From positions 1 to 64,000 of the forward strand of contig CALMNW010000075.1 of NCBI GenBank assembly GCA_937872095.1: 64,000 nt of DNA, given 5' to 3'. The translations under genes were made by a program, and so were the position numbers. This document shows, piece by piece, positions 34,087-42,662 of the stretch; the first letter of the stretch is position 1; every line of letters begins with the position of its first letter. This DNA is from an uncultured Verrucomicrobiota bacterium. GTDB taxonomy: Bacteria; Verrucomicrobiota; Kiritimatiellia; CAIQIC01; Lenti-01. Under the pieces are notes generated by a model that was given only the letters and a program-made list of their open reading frames with translations, did no database searches and was not told the origin of the DNA.

Positions 34087-36252
34087 TTAGGGGGGCAGCC
34101 AACGCCGCTTGACCCGGAAATACAGGGCCGGAGAATTCCCGGTCCCGGAGAGGTCGAGATTCGTCGCGGCGGACGTCCAGCCGGTTTCGAACCCGGCGGC
34201 GTCGGGAACGGGATCGTTGGTGAAGGCGGCCAGCGGAACCCAAGGCGCGGCGGGGAAGAGGTTGGTGGCGTACTCGACGGAATCCGCGACGCGGACGCCG
34301 AGCTGGCAGGGCAGGCTCAGGACCGCACCGGTCGAGGCGATCTGCGGCAGGCGGAGCACGAGGTTGCTGGCGGCGCGGGACACGAAGCGGCGGCTGATCT
34401 CGCAGGTGCCGTAGACGGTGCCGTTGGCGACGTTGGCAAGTCCGGGCAGGGACAGATATCCGCCGCCGGCGACGATCTGGCTCAGATTGGTCGCGCAGGC
34501 GAACGCGGCGCGGTTGGGCGTGGCGTTGCTGTCCACTGTCACCTTCACGACGTAGGCGCAATTGGTGTCGGTGCCGCCGGCGAATTCGAACTTCAGGCGG
34601 TTGGTGCAGGTAAGGTTGCCGGCGTTGGTTTTGACGACGGCGAGCTGGCCGCGGAAAATGGTTTCGCTGTCGGTCGGGCGCGCATCGACGGCGAGATTGG
34701 TGGCATACGGGGCCGTGTAGATCTTCAGCCACGCGGCGTTGGGATTGGTGGCCATGGCGGCGGCGGCATCGCGGGCGTCGTAGCCTTCGGCGGCGCCGGA
34801 TTCGTGGCGGGCGACGAACGTGCCGACGCCGACGTTGGTGGCGGCCAGGAAGGCGCCGTTCTGGATCCGGATCGCATCGAACGTCAGGCGCTGGACGGGG
34901 CGGGCGAGATGGGCGGCGGTGCCGGCGAGGGCCTTCGTCGCATGCGTGAAGAACGGCAGGTTGAGCCGGGCCAGCACGTCGTTGGTCGTGTGGTAGTAGG
35001 GATTGAAATCGGCGACGTCTTCCTCGATGAGGCAGATGGCGGGCAGGCCGTAGCTGTTGAACGAATAATGGTCGCTCCAATCGACGGCTTCCTGCACGAC
35101 GGCGCCCACGACGCCCGTCGCGAGCCCGTAGACGCGGGCGACGTTGGTGAACGTGGCGGCGGCATCCAGTTCGACGGCGTTGCCCGGGCGGACGTAGAGG
35201 TTGAGGACCTTGTCGCCGTTGCCGTCCCACGCCACCATGTCGAGGTTGAGGGCCACCAGGTTGGTTTCGCCCGCCGCCTTCGCGGCGGCGGCGTAGGCGT
35301 CGCTGCCGTAGAGACCTTGCTCCTCGCCGGTGAAAAGCACGAAACGCAAGGTGCGCTCGAAGGAATACCGCCGCAGGACCTCGGCGGCGGCGAAAACGGC
35401 GACGGAACCGCTGGCGTTGTCGTCGGCGCCGGGGGCGGTCGCGCCGGAGGGCATGTCGTCGATGTGGGCGCAGACGACGACGGTGCCGGCCGTGGCCAGG
35501 GTGCCCGGAAGGGTGCCGATCACGTTGCGGTTGGAATAGCCGCCGGCGGACCACGCCTGGTAGCTGGGTTGCAGGCCGAGGGCGTGGAACCGCTCGTAGG
35601 CGAGTTCCGTGGCGCGGCGGATGCCCGTGCCGGAGTTCTGATGACGCGAACGGACATTGGTGTAGCTGCCGCCGGCGGCGACCGGCTGGACGCCCGTCAG
35701 TTCGGCCAGCGAAACGGTCAGGTTGGTTTGCTGGATCCGCGCAATCATTTCCGCGACCCACGCGTTGCTGGAAACGGCGATTTTGGGCGCAACGACGGTT
35801 GGCGCCGGCGCGGACCAGGCCAGGTCCAGCGGCGCGGCCGGCAGGCGCCGGCATTGGAAGCCGAGGCGGCCCAGGGATTCGACGTCGGCGGCGGGCGCCG
35901 CCGACCGGATCACGAGGCGGCGGCCGTCGTCGAGGACGATGCGGAAACCCTCCTGCGCGGCGGCGGCGCGGGCGCCTGTGCGGAATTCGAACGCGAGGAC
36001 GTAGTCGGTTGCCGCGGCCTCGGCGTCCAAGGTCCGGAAGTTCCAGCCGCACGCCTGTAAATCGCCGGCGGCGGCCACCACGAGGACGTAATCCTGGCCG
36101 GTCGCGTCTTGCAGCTGGGCGAAGACGGGCAGGGGGAAAGACGCGAGGGGGCCGGGCACGTCGATGCGCGCGAGCAGCGGGGCGTCGGTTTCGGCGGCGA
36201 AACCGACGCAAGCAAGGGCGAAAAACGTTGCGGCGATGGCGGTGGTTTTCAC
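34087..36252 (-). CDS. Secreted M28-family zinc aminopeptidase
   Basis: The 721-residue protein has a signal peptide (about residues 1-19) and a prodomain-like N-terminal part to about residue 160. An M28 peptidase domain follows with zinc ligands in order: 'CAHIDDM', 'GADDNASG', 'TGEEQGLYGSDAY', 'LDMVAWDG' and 'YHTTND'. Several beta-rich segments come next, and the end is 'ALYFRVKRRWLPP', close to the C-terminal module of the C39-like peptidase at 18.3 kb. It cleaves N-terminal residues from peptides in the periplasm or outside. It is three bases after the lipoprotein gene. Confidence 0.9.
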   Translation of the reverse strand: MKTTAIAATFFALACVGFAAETDAPLLARIDVPGPLASFPLPVFAQLQDATGQDYVLVVAAAGDLQACGWNFRTLDAEAAATDYVLAFEFRTGARAAAAQEGFRIVLDDGRRLVIRSAAPAADVESLGRLGFQCRRLPAAPLDLAWSAPAPTVVAPKIAVSSNAWVAEMIARIQQTNLTVSLAELTGVQPVAAGGSYTNVRSRHQNSGTGIRRATELAYERFHALGLQPSYQAWSAGGYSNRNVIGTLPGTLATAGTVVVCAHIDDMPSGATAPGADDNASGSVAVFAAAEVLRRYSFERTLRFVLFTGEEQGLYGSDAYAAAAKAAGETNLVALNLDMVAWDGNGDKVLNLYVRPGNAVELDAAATFTNVARVYGLATGVVGAVVQEAVDWSDHYSFNSYGLPAICLIEEDVADFNPYYHTTNDVLARLNLPFFTHATKALAGTAAHLARPVQRLTFDAIRIQNGAFLAATNVGVGTFVARHESGAAEGYDARDAAAAMATNPNAAWLKIYTAPYATNLAVDARPTDSETIFRGQLAVVKTNAGNLTCTNRLKFEFAGGTDTNCAYVVKVTVDSNATPNRAAFACATNLSQIVAGGGYLSLPGLANVANGTVYGTCEISRRFVSRAASNLVLRLPQIASTGAVLSLPCQLGVRVADSVEYATNLFPAAPWVPLAAFTNDPVPDAAGFETGWTSAATNLDLSGTGNSPALYFRVKRRWLPP

Positions 36253-36255
36253 GGG

Positions 36256-36864
36256 TCAACGCGCGCCGAGGATGGCGCGGCCGAAGTAGCGTTGCTGGCG
36301 GTTTTGAAAGGCGTAGCCGGCCGACGTGGAGGCCAGCGCGGCGTAAGCGGCGTGCACTTGGCCGTCGCAATCGAGCTGGGTGTTCAGGATGAGGCCCGCG
36401 GCGTCGTAGCCGACGGCAAGAACGAAGTGGTCGACGTACCAGTCGGGATGTTCGTCGGGATAGATCTTGGTTCCGCAGATGACGGGTCGGCCCCGGGCCA
36501 ACTGGGATTTGATCCATTCGATGAACGCGTTCACGTCGCGGTTCGATCCGTCCCAGGCTTCGTATGGCACGCCCAAGGCGCGCAAGGCGACGTCCAGGTC
36601 GTCTTCGGTGATGTCGGACGGACTGCCGGCGGCCTGGTTGATCGCGGCCTGCGAGATTTCGCGGCCGTAATAACCGAGGGCCATCTGGATGCAGGTTTCG
36701 CCGCACCAGCCCACGTCGTCGTGGCCGGGGTCCCAGGCCCGGTCGGGAATGCCGAGGTTGACGGCATCCGCGCCGGATCCGGAATCCCCGTCGCTTTCGC
36801 AACCGGCGAGCGCCAAGACGCCGGCCGCGCACAGAACGGAAAACAGCCCAAAAGTGCATTTCAT
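36256..36864 (-). CDS. C39-like cysteine peptidase lipoprotein
   Basis: The 202-residue protein has a lipoprotein signal ending 'LALAGCESDGDSG'. A papain-like domain follows with 'VGWCGETCIQMALGYYG' (likely catalytic Cys) and 'YVDHFVLAVGYD' (likely catalytic His). The region between has the usual helical layout of C39-like peptidases. I use the ATG at 36864, preceded by AGGTG; a GTG three codons earlier overlaps the previous stop. It is cotranscribed with the M28 peptidase that follows, so the pair could digest proteins together. The substrate is unknown. Confidence 0.8.
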   Translation of the reverse strand: MKCTFGLFSVLCAAGVLALAGCESDGDSGSGADAVNLGIPDRAWDPGHDDVGWCGETCIQMALGYYGREISQAAINQAAGSPSDITEDDLDVALRALGVPYEAWDGSNRDVNAFIEWIKSQLARGRPVICGTKIYPDEHPDWYVDHFVLAVGYDAAGLILNTQLDCDGQVHAAYAALASTSAGYAFQNRQQRYFGRAILGAR

Positions 36865-36869
36865 GGAAT

Positions 36870-37619
36870 TCACCTATCGCGGGGCAAGAGCCGATCCAGT
36901 TCGGCGGGGGCGAGTTCGCGCAACGGCCGGCCGCGCAGGTCGGCTTCGGTCAGGGGGCCGATGCGGATGCGGCGGAGGCGCTTCGTCCGCAGGCCGATCG
37001 CTTCGAGCATGCGGCGGACGTGCCGGTTGCGGCCTTCGCCGAGGACGATGCGCAGGGTGGGCGGCCGGCCGGGCCGGGCCGCTTCGGGGACGACGGCAAG
37101 GGCGCGGAGGCACTCGCCGTTTTCCTCGACGCCGGCGAGCATGGCGGCGATCTGCTCGCGGCCGGCGAGGCGGTCGATCCACGCGCGGTATTCCTTTTCG
37201 ACGTGGCGGCTCGGGTGCGCGAATTCCTGCGCGAGGGCGCCGTCGTTGGTCAGGAGGATCAGGCCCTCGCTGTCGTAGTCGAGACGGCCGATGGTGTAGA
37301 GCCGCAGGCGCGGGTCGGCGCCCATCTGCGCGGCCCACTCGACGATGGTGGGGCGGCCTTCGGGATCGTGCGAGGTGCAGAGCACGCCGCGGGGCTTGTC
37401 GGCCAGGTAGGTGCGGTGCGGTTCGGCGCGGACGGTCTGGCCGTCGAGTTCCACTTTCTGGCGGTCGGGATCGACGCGCGCGCCGAGCTGCGCGACGACC
37501 GCGCCGTCCACGCGGACGCGGCCGGCGACGATCAGTTCCTCGCAATGGCGGCGCGAGCCGACGCCGGCGGCGGCGAGGAATTTCTGCAAACGGATCCCGG
37601 CTGGAGATTCGGGGGTCAT
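36870..37619 (-). CDS. rRNA pseudouridine synthase, RsuA/RluB family
   Basis: The 249-residue protein has an S4 domain ('IRLQKFLAAAGVGSRRHCEELI') and the catalytic motif 'IGRLDYDSEGLILLTNDG' with Asp as nucleophile. Further landmarks are 'KEYRAWI' and 'GRNRHVRRMLEAIG'. It modifies a uridine in 23S or 16S rRNA; RluB, RluE and RluF cannot be separated from the sequence alone. The start is the ATG at 37619, overlapping the previous stop by one base. Confidence 0.92.
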   Translation of the reverse strand: MTPESPAGIRLQKFLAAAGVGSRRHCEELIVAGRVRVDGAVVAQLGARVDPDRQKVELDGQTVRAEPHRTYLADKPRGVLCTSHDPEGRPTIVEWAAQMGADPRLRLYTIGRLDYDSEGLILLTNDGALAQEFAHPSRHVEKEYRAWIDRLAGREQIAAMLAGVEENGECLRALAVVPEAARPGRPPTLRIVLGEGRNRHVRRMLEAIGLRTKRLRRIRIGPLTEADLRGRPLRELAPAELDRLLPRDR

Positions 37620-38173
37620 CACGGTAGCCACCAGGGAAAAGGACGGATGAATATTCGCAGAAGCGCGTCGCGAAAAGCCTCGTTCAGGCCCTCGCGGACA
37701 GGAGATGATTTATCCGGCAATTTGGCGACGGCCTTGTCGAAGGCGGCCTTGCGTTCGGGATCGGCATCGCGCGCGGCGGCGCGGCGCTTCATTTCCTGCT
37801 TGTCGCGGAAGGCGGGCGTGGCTTGGTGCGCGAGCTGGGCCATGGCGAGTTCGCCGCCGTCGAGCCAGACGAGGGAGCAGTTGCGGCAGAGGTCCACGTG
37901 GAGGTTGTCGAAGCCGGGTACCGCCAGCGGGCGTTTCTCCATGGCGAGGCGGCAGCGCGGGCAGCGGATGGGTTCGGGATTGTCGCCTTGGAATCCGTTG
38001 CGCGCCTCGGTCTCGAGCTCGGTGAGGGTTTTCTCGGGTATTTTTTTGATGGATTCGTAACGGGAGAGATCGAGGAGGGTGCCTTGGCATTGCGGACAGC
38101 GCCCGACGGGGAAGCCTTCGTAGGTTTCCTCCGCCAGGGGCACGGCGCAGATGGGGCAGTCGCGGACGATCAT
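37619..38173 (-). CDS. Zinc-ribbon (TFIIB-type) protein of unknown function
   Basis: The 184-residue protein has three to four CxxC pairs: 'CPICA' near residue 6, 'CPQCQG' near residue 27, 'CPRCR' near residue 71 and 'CRNCSLVWLDGGEL' near residue 95. The last is the 'C..C..iWLd.gEL' signature of the zf-TFIIB family. A C-terminal basic stretch follows. Members are often linked to stress or rhomboid proteins. The start at 38173 is directly after a palindromic repeat, and the reading frame continues into the repeats upstream with no ribosome site. It is coupled to the pseudouridine synthase gene. Confidence 0.75.
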   Translation of the reverse strand: MIVRDCPICAVPLAEETYEGFPVGRCPQCQGTLLDLSRYESIKKIPEKTLTELETEARNGFQGDNPEPIRCPRCRLAMEKRPLAVPGFDNLHVDLCRNCSLVWLDGGELAMAQLAHQATPAFRDKQEMKRRAAARDADPERKAAFDKAVAKLPDKSSPVREGLNEAFRDALLRIFIRPFPWWLP

Positions 38174-38177
38174 CGGA

Positions 38178-38284
38178 TTTTTCCACGGAACGTAAAAAGT
38201 TTCGGCGGATTTTCCACGGAACGTAAAAACTTTGCCTGATTTTTCCACGGCGTGGAAAACTTTTTTCCACGCCGTGGAAAAACC
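38178..38284. repeat. Cluster of four TTTTTCCACG/CGTAAAAAC palindromic repeats
   Basis: Four imperfect palindromes with arms TTTTTCCACG and CGTAAAAAC or CGTGGAAAA lie between the rluD-type gene and the zinc-ribbon gene. They make up almost the whole 5' leader of the latter. The spacing and arm types match the cluster at 29.5 kb and the one at 58.8 kb. Consecutive hairpins in the mRNA are likely. Confidence 0.85.
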
Positions 38285-38306
38285 GAGGCTGGGGCTTGAG
38301 CCGCGA

Positions 38307-39242
38307 TCAAGCGCACGGGGAGCCTGTCAGGATTTTCTGGGCGGCGAGGAAATCGGCCGGGGGCGGGGCGGTGAAGACGAGCGGGCGGCCGGTGCGCGGA
38401 TGGACGATCTCGAGGACGTGGGCGTGGAGCATCTGGCGGGGGATTATCAAATCGGCGGGCAGGCCGTGGCGGGCGCGGCCGTAGACGGTGTCGCCGACGA
38501 CGGGATGGCCGAGGTGGGCGAGGTGGACGCGGATCTGGTGGGTGCGGCCGGTTTCGATGCGGACGCGCAGGAGGCTGGCGAGCGGGCCGGCGGCGAGAAC
38601 TTCGTAGTGCGTGACGGCGGGCCGGCCTTTCTCCGTGACGGCCATTTTCTGGCGGTGCACGGGATGGCGGCCGACGGGCAGTTCGACGGTGCCGGCCGGC
38701 TTTTTCGGCGCGCCCCACGCGAGCGCGAGGTATTCCTTGCGGATGGCGTGGGAGGAAAATTGCGCGACGAGGGCGGCGTGGGCCTGCTCGTTCTTGGCGA
38801 CGACGAGGACGCCGGAGGTGTCCTTGTCGAGCCGATGGACGATGCCGGGACGGAGTTCGCCGCCGATGCCCTGGAGGTCGGCGCAATGGTGGAGCAGGGC
38901 GTTGACGAGCGTGTCGGCGGCGTGGCCGGGGGCGGGATGGACGACGAGGCCGGCGGGCTTGTCGAGGACGACGAGGTCGGCGTCTTCGTAGAGGATGGCC
39001 AGGGGAATGTCGGCGGGGACGAGGCCGACGGGTTCCGGTTCGGGCAGGACGCAGCGGAGTTCGTCGCCGGCGGCGAGGGCAGCGTTGGCTTTGCGGACGG
39101 GGGCGCCGTTGAGGGCGACGGCGCCGGCCTCGATGAGCTGTTTCCAGCGAGAGCGGGAAAGCGCGGGATGCGCGGCGGCGAGCCAGGCGTCGAGGCGCGG
39201 CGCGGCGCGGTCGAGGGTGAAGATGAGCGGATCGACGGTCAT
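38307..39242 (-). CDS. 23S rRNA pseudouridine synthase, RluA/RluD family
   Basis: The 311-residue protein has an N-terminal S4 domain ('RLDAWLAAAHPALSRSRWKQLIEAGAV' landmarks) and catalytic 'PGIVHRLDKDTSGVLVVAKN' with the Asp nucleophile. Also seen are 'HPAPGHAADTLVNALLHH' and 'TGRTHQIRVHLAHLGHPVVGD'. This is the RluD layout (U1911, U1915 and U1917 of 23S rRNA), although RluC cannot be excluded. The ATG at 39242 sits next to a short tandem repeat. It is followed by the zinc-ribbon and RsuA-type genes after a repeat cluster. Confidence 0.94.
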   Translation of the reverse strand: MTVDPLIFTLDRAAPRLDAWLAAAHPALSRSRWKQLIEAGAVALNGAPVRKANAALAAGDELRCVLPEPEPVGLVPADIPLAILYEDADLVVLDKPAGLVVHPAPGHAADTLVNALLHHCADLQGIGGELRPGIVHRLDKDTSGVLVVAKNEQAHAALVAQFSSHAIRKEYLALAWGAPKKPAGTVELPVGRHPVHRQKMAVTEKGRPAVTHYEVLAAGPLASLLRVRIETGRTHQIRVHLAHLGHPVVGDTVYGRARHGLPADLIIPRQMLHAHVLEIVHPRTGRPLVFTAPPPADFLAAQKILTGSPCA

Positions 39243-39251
39243 AGGGCGGAG

Positions 39252-39287
39252 CGAACCGTTGAACCGTGAACCGTAAACCGTGAACCC
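39252..39287. repeat. GAACCGTGAACCGTAAACC tandem repeat
   Basis: Four imperfect copies of a GAACCGT unit (GAACCGTT, GAACCGT, GAACCGTA, AACCGT) lie in the short gap between pdxB and the rluD-type gene. It resembles other dispersed low-complexity elements in this window in its position close to start codons. No function is evident. Confidence 0.6.
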
Positions 39288-39294
39288 CGGATCC

Positions 39295-40455
39295 TCATGG
39301 CTGGTGGGCGCAGACCTGGAAGCCGAGGGCGGCGACGGTTTCGAGCAGGGCGGCGGAGGCGCGGGAAAGGTGGACGCGGATGGCGGCGAATTCGCGGCGG
39401 GATTGGTAGTTTTTCCGGAACCGGTCGAACCGGCGGCGGAGTTCGGCGGAGTCGGCGGTGGTCATTTCGGCGCGCCAGGCGCGGTCGTCTTCGGGGATCG
39501 GGCAGGCGGCGGCGAGCAGTTCGGCGAGCACGTCGTCGTCGGCGCGGTGCGCGGCGTCGATTTCGACGAACGGCGCGGGGGGGAGTCGGCGCGGATCGGG
39601 GGTCCAAGTCGGTTCGACTTCGAGGTAGTGGCAGAGCTCGCGGTAGCAGTGGAGCGTGCCGTTGAGGAGGCCTTCGAGGGAATAGCCGGCGACGTGGGGG
39701 GTGAGGAAGTCCGCGGCGCGCTTGAGGGCATCGGGCAGTTCGGGTTCCTTTTCCCAGACGTCGAGGGCGCAGGCGGCCAGCAGGTGGTGGTCGAGGGCGC
39801 ACTGGAGGGAATCGGAGTCGGTGACGGCGCCGCGGGAGGAATTGATGAACCAGGCCCCGGGCTTGAGCTTTTCGAAGAGGCGGCAGTCGGCGAGGTGGCG
39901 GGTCGGGAACGGGCCGCCGGCGGTCAAGGGCACGTGGAGGGTGAGGACGTCGACCTGGGGCAGGACGGTCTCGAGGGGCAGATAATCGGCAGAGCCGGAT
40001 TTCAAGGCGAGCGGGGGGTCGTTGCGGAGGACGCGCAGGCCGAGGAGGCCCGCTTTTTGCGCGACGCGCGAACCGACCTGGCCGACGCCGACGACGCCGA
40101 GCGTTTTGCCGGGCAGGAGCGCGGCGCGCTTGCGGGCGAGCAGCGCGAGGGCCGTGGCGACGTATTCGGCGACGGCGTTGGCGTTGCAGCCGGGCGCGGC
40201 GCTCCACGCGATGCCCGCATGGTTCAGCCACGGCACGTCGAAATGGTCGGCGCCGGCGGTGGCCGTGGCGACGAACCCGACGGACGTGCCTTCCAGCAGT
40301 TCCGGGCCGACGGACGTTTTGGAACGGACGATGAGCGCATCGGCGTCGCGCAGATGGTCGCGCCGGATGTCGCGATCGGGCAGGAGCTGGACGTCGCCGA
40401 GGCCGGAAAACGCCTCGCCGGCGTGCAAGACGCTGGAGGCGCAGACGATTTTCAT
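39295..40455 (-). CDS. pdxB: Erythronate-4-phosphate dehydrogenase
   Basis: The 386-residue protein belongs to the 2-hydroxyacid dehydrogenases. It has 'VATATAGADHFDVPWLNHAGIAWSAAPGCNA' and the NAD site 'GVVGVGQVGSRVAQKA'. The catalytic Arg is in 'FINSSRGAV' and the His in 'LTPHVAGYS'. The C-terminal dimerisation domain of PdxB is present, beginning 'CHYLEVEPTW'. It carries out the second step of the DXP-independent B6 pathway. The rest of that pathway is not in the window. It ends just before the GAACCGT repeat. Confidence 0.95.
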   Translation of the reverse strand: MKIVCASSVLHAGEAFSGLGDVQLLPDRDIRRDHLRDADALIVRSKTSVGPELLEGTSVGFVATATAGADHFDVPWLNHAGIAWSAAPGCNANAVAEYVATALALLARKRAALLPGKTLGVVGVGQVGSRVAQKAGLLGLRVLRNDPPLALKSGSADYLPLETVLPQVDVLTLHVPLTAGGPFPTRHLADCRLFEKLKPGAWFINSSRGAVTDSDSLQCALDHHLLAACALDVWEKEPELPDALKRAADFLTPHVAGYSLEGLLNGTLHCYRELCHYLEVEPTWTPDPRRLPPAPFVEIDAAHRADDDVLAELLAAACPIPEDDRAWRAEMTTADSAELRRRFDRFRKNYQSRREFAAIRVHLSRASAALLETVAALGFQVCAHQP

Positions 40456-40477
40456 GGCGGCGTCCGGAAGCCGGTCT

Positions 40478-40933
40478 TCACGGATTCTTTGCGCCCGCGG
40501 CGGGTTCTTCGATGGCGGTCACGATGCCGTTCTGGAATTCGACGCGGGTCCGGACGTATTCGCGGTTCTGCTCGACGTTGACCCAGGCGCTGCCGCCGAT
40601 GGCCCGGCGGCCGCCGGCGCCGACGACGCCGAGCCCGTCGACGTCGACGCGCTGGCGGTCGTAGCTGCGGATGAAATCGACGTAGAGCCAGATTTCGGCG
40701 TTGCCCGCGATGGCGCGGCGGGACACCTTGCGTTCCGGTTCGCCCAGGGCGATGCGGACCATCTCGGGGGTGAAGCCCAGATCGATCTGGCCGCCGCGGA
40801 TGCGGGCCTGCACGGCGACGGGGAAAGAGTCGAAGACCGCCTGGTTCTGCTGGATGCGCTGCTGGGGCGAAGCGCAACCGGCGAGCAGGGCCGCCAACGG
40901 CAGGGCAAGACAGGCAAGGCGTAGAGGTTTCAT
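40478..40933 (-). CDS. Small lipoprotein with an SmpA/OmlA-like segment
   Basis: The 151-residue protein has a lipobox (C20 in 'LAALLAGCASPQQ'). A region that reads like the BamE/SmpA fold follows: 'RIRGGQIDLGFTPEMVRIALGEPERKVSRR' and 'AEIWLYV'. The rest is a short beta-rich stretch with 'RVEFQNGIVTAIEE', again in the style of BamE. The similarity is suggestive rather than conclusive. It sits between an RsbW-type kinase gene and pdxB. A frame 33 residues longer upstream lacks a signal peptide and is rejected. Confidence 0.7.
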   Translation of the reverse strand: MKPLRLACLALPLAALLAGCASPQQRIQQNQAVFDSFPVAVQARIRGGQIDLGFTPEMVRIALGEPERKVSRRAIAGNAEIWLYVDFIRSYDRQRVDVDGLGVVGAGGRRAIGGSAWVNVEQNREYVRTRVEFQNGIVTAIEEPAAGAKNP

Positions 40934-40946
40934 GGCGGCAGGGTCC

Positions 40947-41411
40947 TTACAGCATGGAAATGAGCTGGGTGTCGTGAGGTTCGAAACAGCGGATGTGCAG
41001 GACGAGGCGGTTGATCCGGCCCTCGCGGGCATAGGTCATTTTTTCGCAGATGCGCCGGACGAGTTCGATGCCCAAGCCGCCGGTCCGGCGGGATTCGACG
41101 ATCCGCTCGATGTTGGGCGAGGGGTGTTTCGTGAGGTCGAAGGGGTGGCCGTCGTCCTCGAAGGAAATTTCCAGAAAATCGCGGTTCGCGACGATGTGGA
41201 CGGTGATCTGGTGTTCCTGGTCGTCGTCGTAGCCGTACTTGATGGCGTTGGAGGCGATCTCTTCGACGGCCAGGCCGGTGGAATATTTCGCGCGGGACGA
41301 AAGGGGCAGATCGGCCATCCAGTCGAAAACTTCCTTGGCGACGTCGGCCAAGGCCGGCATCCGGTTGGGAAACCGCCAGGTTTTTTCTGCCAAAGTCTTC
41401 GACGAGGTCAT
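40947..41411 (-). CDS. RsbW-like anti-sigma factor / serine kinase (HATPase)
   Basis: The 154-residue protein has a GHKL ATPase layout: N-box 'GLAVEEIASNAIKYGY' (Asn near 55), G1 'FEDDGHPFDLTKHP', and 'RRTGGLGIELVRRICEKM' for the G2 loop. Such proteins bind sigma factors or phosphorylate anti-anti-sigma factors of the partner-switching type. No anti-anti-sigma (STAS) gene or sigma factor is adjacent. It is transcribed divergently from efpL across a 99-base gap. Confidence 0.88.
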   Translation of the reverse strand: MTSSKTLAEKTWRFPNRMPALADVAKEVFDWMADLPLSSRAKYSTGLAVEEIASNAIKYGYDDDQEHQITVHIVANRDFLEISFEDDGHPFDLTKHPSPNIERIVESRRTGGLGIELVRRICEKMTYAREGRINRLVLHIRCFEPHDTQLISML

Positions 41412-41510
41412 GCGCGCTCCAAGCTTGCCATTGACGTTTTATGGCATAAACACATACTGTTTTAAATACAAAAAAGCATCGGACCGAAACGCCGTTGGGA
41501 AAGGAAGGCC

Positions 41511-42080
41511 ATGATCAAGGCCTGCGATTTGACGAAAAACAGCGTGGTGGAAATCCACGGGGACCCGCACGTGGTGGAGCAGCTGCGGGTGCAGGCGCCC
41601 TCCGCCCGGGGGGCGGCCACGCTCTACAAGATCCGTTTCCGCAACGTGCGCACCCGGGCCAAGTTGGATCAGACGTTCAAGGGGGACGACCCCGTGAAGG
41701 AGACGGATTTCGATACCCGCCAGGTGTCGTTCAGCTTCCGGGACGGGGACCGCTTCACGTTCATGGATCTGGAGGACTACAGCCAGTTCGAACTGATGGC
41801 CGACGAGATCGAAGACGCGGTTCCCTATCTGGTGGACGGCCTGGAGGGCATCAAGGCCCTGACGCGGGACGGCAAGGTGCTGTGCCTCCAGATGCCGGAC
41901 GCGGTGGAGCTGACGATCGCGGAATGCGCGCCCTCGATGCGCGGCGCGAGCGTGACGGCCCGGACGAAGACGGCGAAGCTGGAGACCGGCCTCGAATTGC
42001 AGGTGCCCGAATACATGGAACAGGGCGAGCGCGTGCGGGTGGACACCCGCACGGGCGATTTCGTCCAGCGGGTGCAGTAG
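41511..42080 (+). CDS. efpL: Elongation factor P-like protein EfpL (YeiP type)
   Basis: The 189-residue EF-P-like protein has the YeiP-specific loop 'APSARGAATLYKIRFRNVRT', with Arg at position 33 where canonical EF-P has its modified Lys, then 'FKGDDPVKETDF' and 'VPEYMEQGERVRVDTRTGDFV'. EfpL relieves ribosome stalling at proline and other difficult motifs and needs no lysine modification. The ATG is preceded by GGAAAGGAAGG. It begins a plus-strand operon with the NUDIX, cvpA and dnaG genes. No canonical EF-P gene occurs in this window. Confidence 0.93.
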   Translation: MIKACDLTKNSVVEIHGDPHVVEQLRVQAPSARGAATLYKIRFRNVRTRAKLDQTFKGDDPVKETDFDTRQVSFSFRDGDRFTFMDLEDYSQFELMADEIEDAVPYLVDGLEGIKALTRDGKVLCLQMPDAVELTIAECAPSMRGASVTARTKTAKLETGLELQVPEYMEQGERVRVDTRTGDFVQRVQ

Positions 42081-42135
42081 AGACGTTTTCCGGGGCCGCC
42101 GGGCCGGACGGGCCGGCGGCGGATGAAGGAGATTC

Positions 42136-42645
42136 GTGAAGTTTTCCAAGATCGATTGGTCGACGTGGACGCCGCGCGAGACGGCGACGCTGATGTTCGT
42201 GCGCATGGACGGCATGGTGCTGCTGATCCGCAAGCTGATGGGGATGGGCGCGGGCCTCATCAACGCCCCGGGCGGGCGCGTGGATCCCGGCGAAACTCCC
42301 GAACAGGGCGCGGTCCGCGAGGCGCAGGAAGAACTGCACGTGACGCCCATCGGGGTGAAGGAAGCCGGCGTGCTGGCCTTCCAGTTCGTCGACGGCTATT
42401 CCCTGCGGTGCCACGTCTACACGGCTTCGTCGTACGAAGGCGTGCCGACGGAAACGAAAGAGGCGATTCCGCTCTGGGTCGACGAGCGCGAAATGCCCTA
42501 TGGCCAGATGTGGGCGGACGACCGGTTGTGGTATCCTCTCGTGCTGCAGGGACGGAAGTTCAGCGGGCGGTTCCTGTTCGACGAAGGCATCATGCTCGGT
42601 TGCGAGCTGGACGTGGAGCCCGCGGCTCAAGGGACGACCGGCTAG
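42136..42645 (+). CDS. NUDIX hydrolase, MTH1/MutT-like
   Basis: The 169-residue protein has a complete Nudix box (about residues 47-69: GRVDPGETPEQGAVREAQEEL). The segment 'YGQMWADDRLWYPLVLQGRKFSGRFLFD' strikingly resembles the human MTH1 motif that reads oxidised purines (the W.DD followed by WxPLxLQ..KF.G.F). It likely cleans oxidised nucleoside triphosphates. The start is a GTG with GAAGGAGA upstream. It is followed by cvpA after 17 bases. Confidence 0.9.
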   Translation: MKFSKIDWSTWTPRETATLMFVRMDGMVLLIRKLMGMGAGLINAPGGRVDPGETPEQGAVREAQEELHVTPIGVKEAGVLAFQFVDGYSLRCHVYTASSYEGVPTETKEAIPLWVDEREMPYGQMWADDRLWYPLVLQGRKFSGRFLFDEGIMLGCELDVEPAAQGTTG

Positions 42646-42662
42646 GGAACGAGGAGGCGCGC

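Noticed and set aside
33995-36859. 954-codon Arg-rich minus-strand frame across the M28 and lipoprotein genes
   Set aside because: Out of frame with two well-supported genes and composed of Arg/Pro/His runs typical of GC-rich shadow frames.
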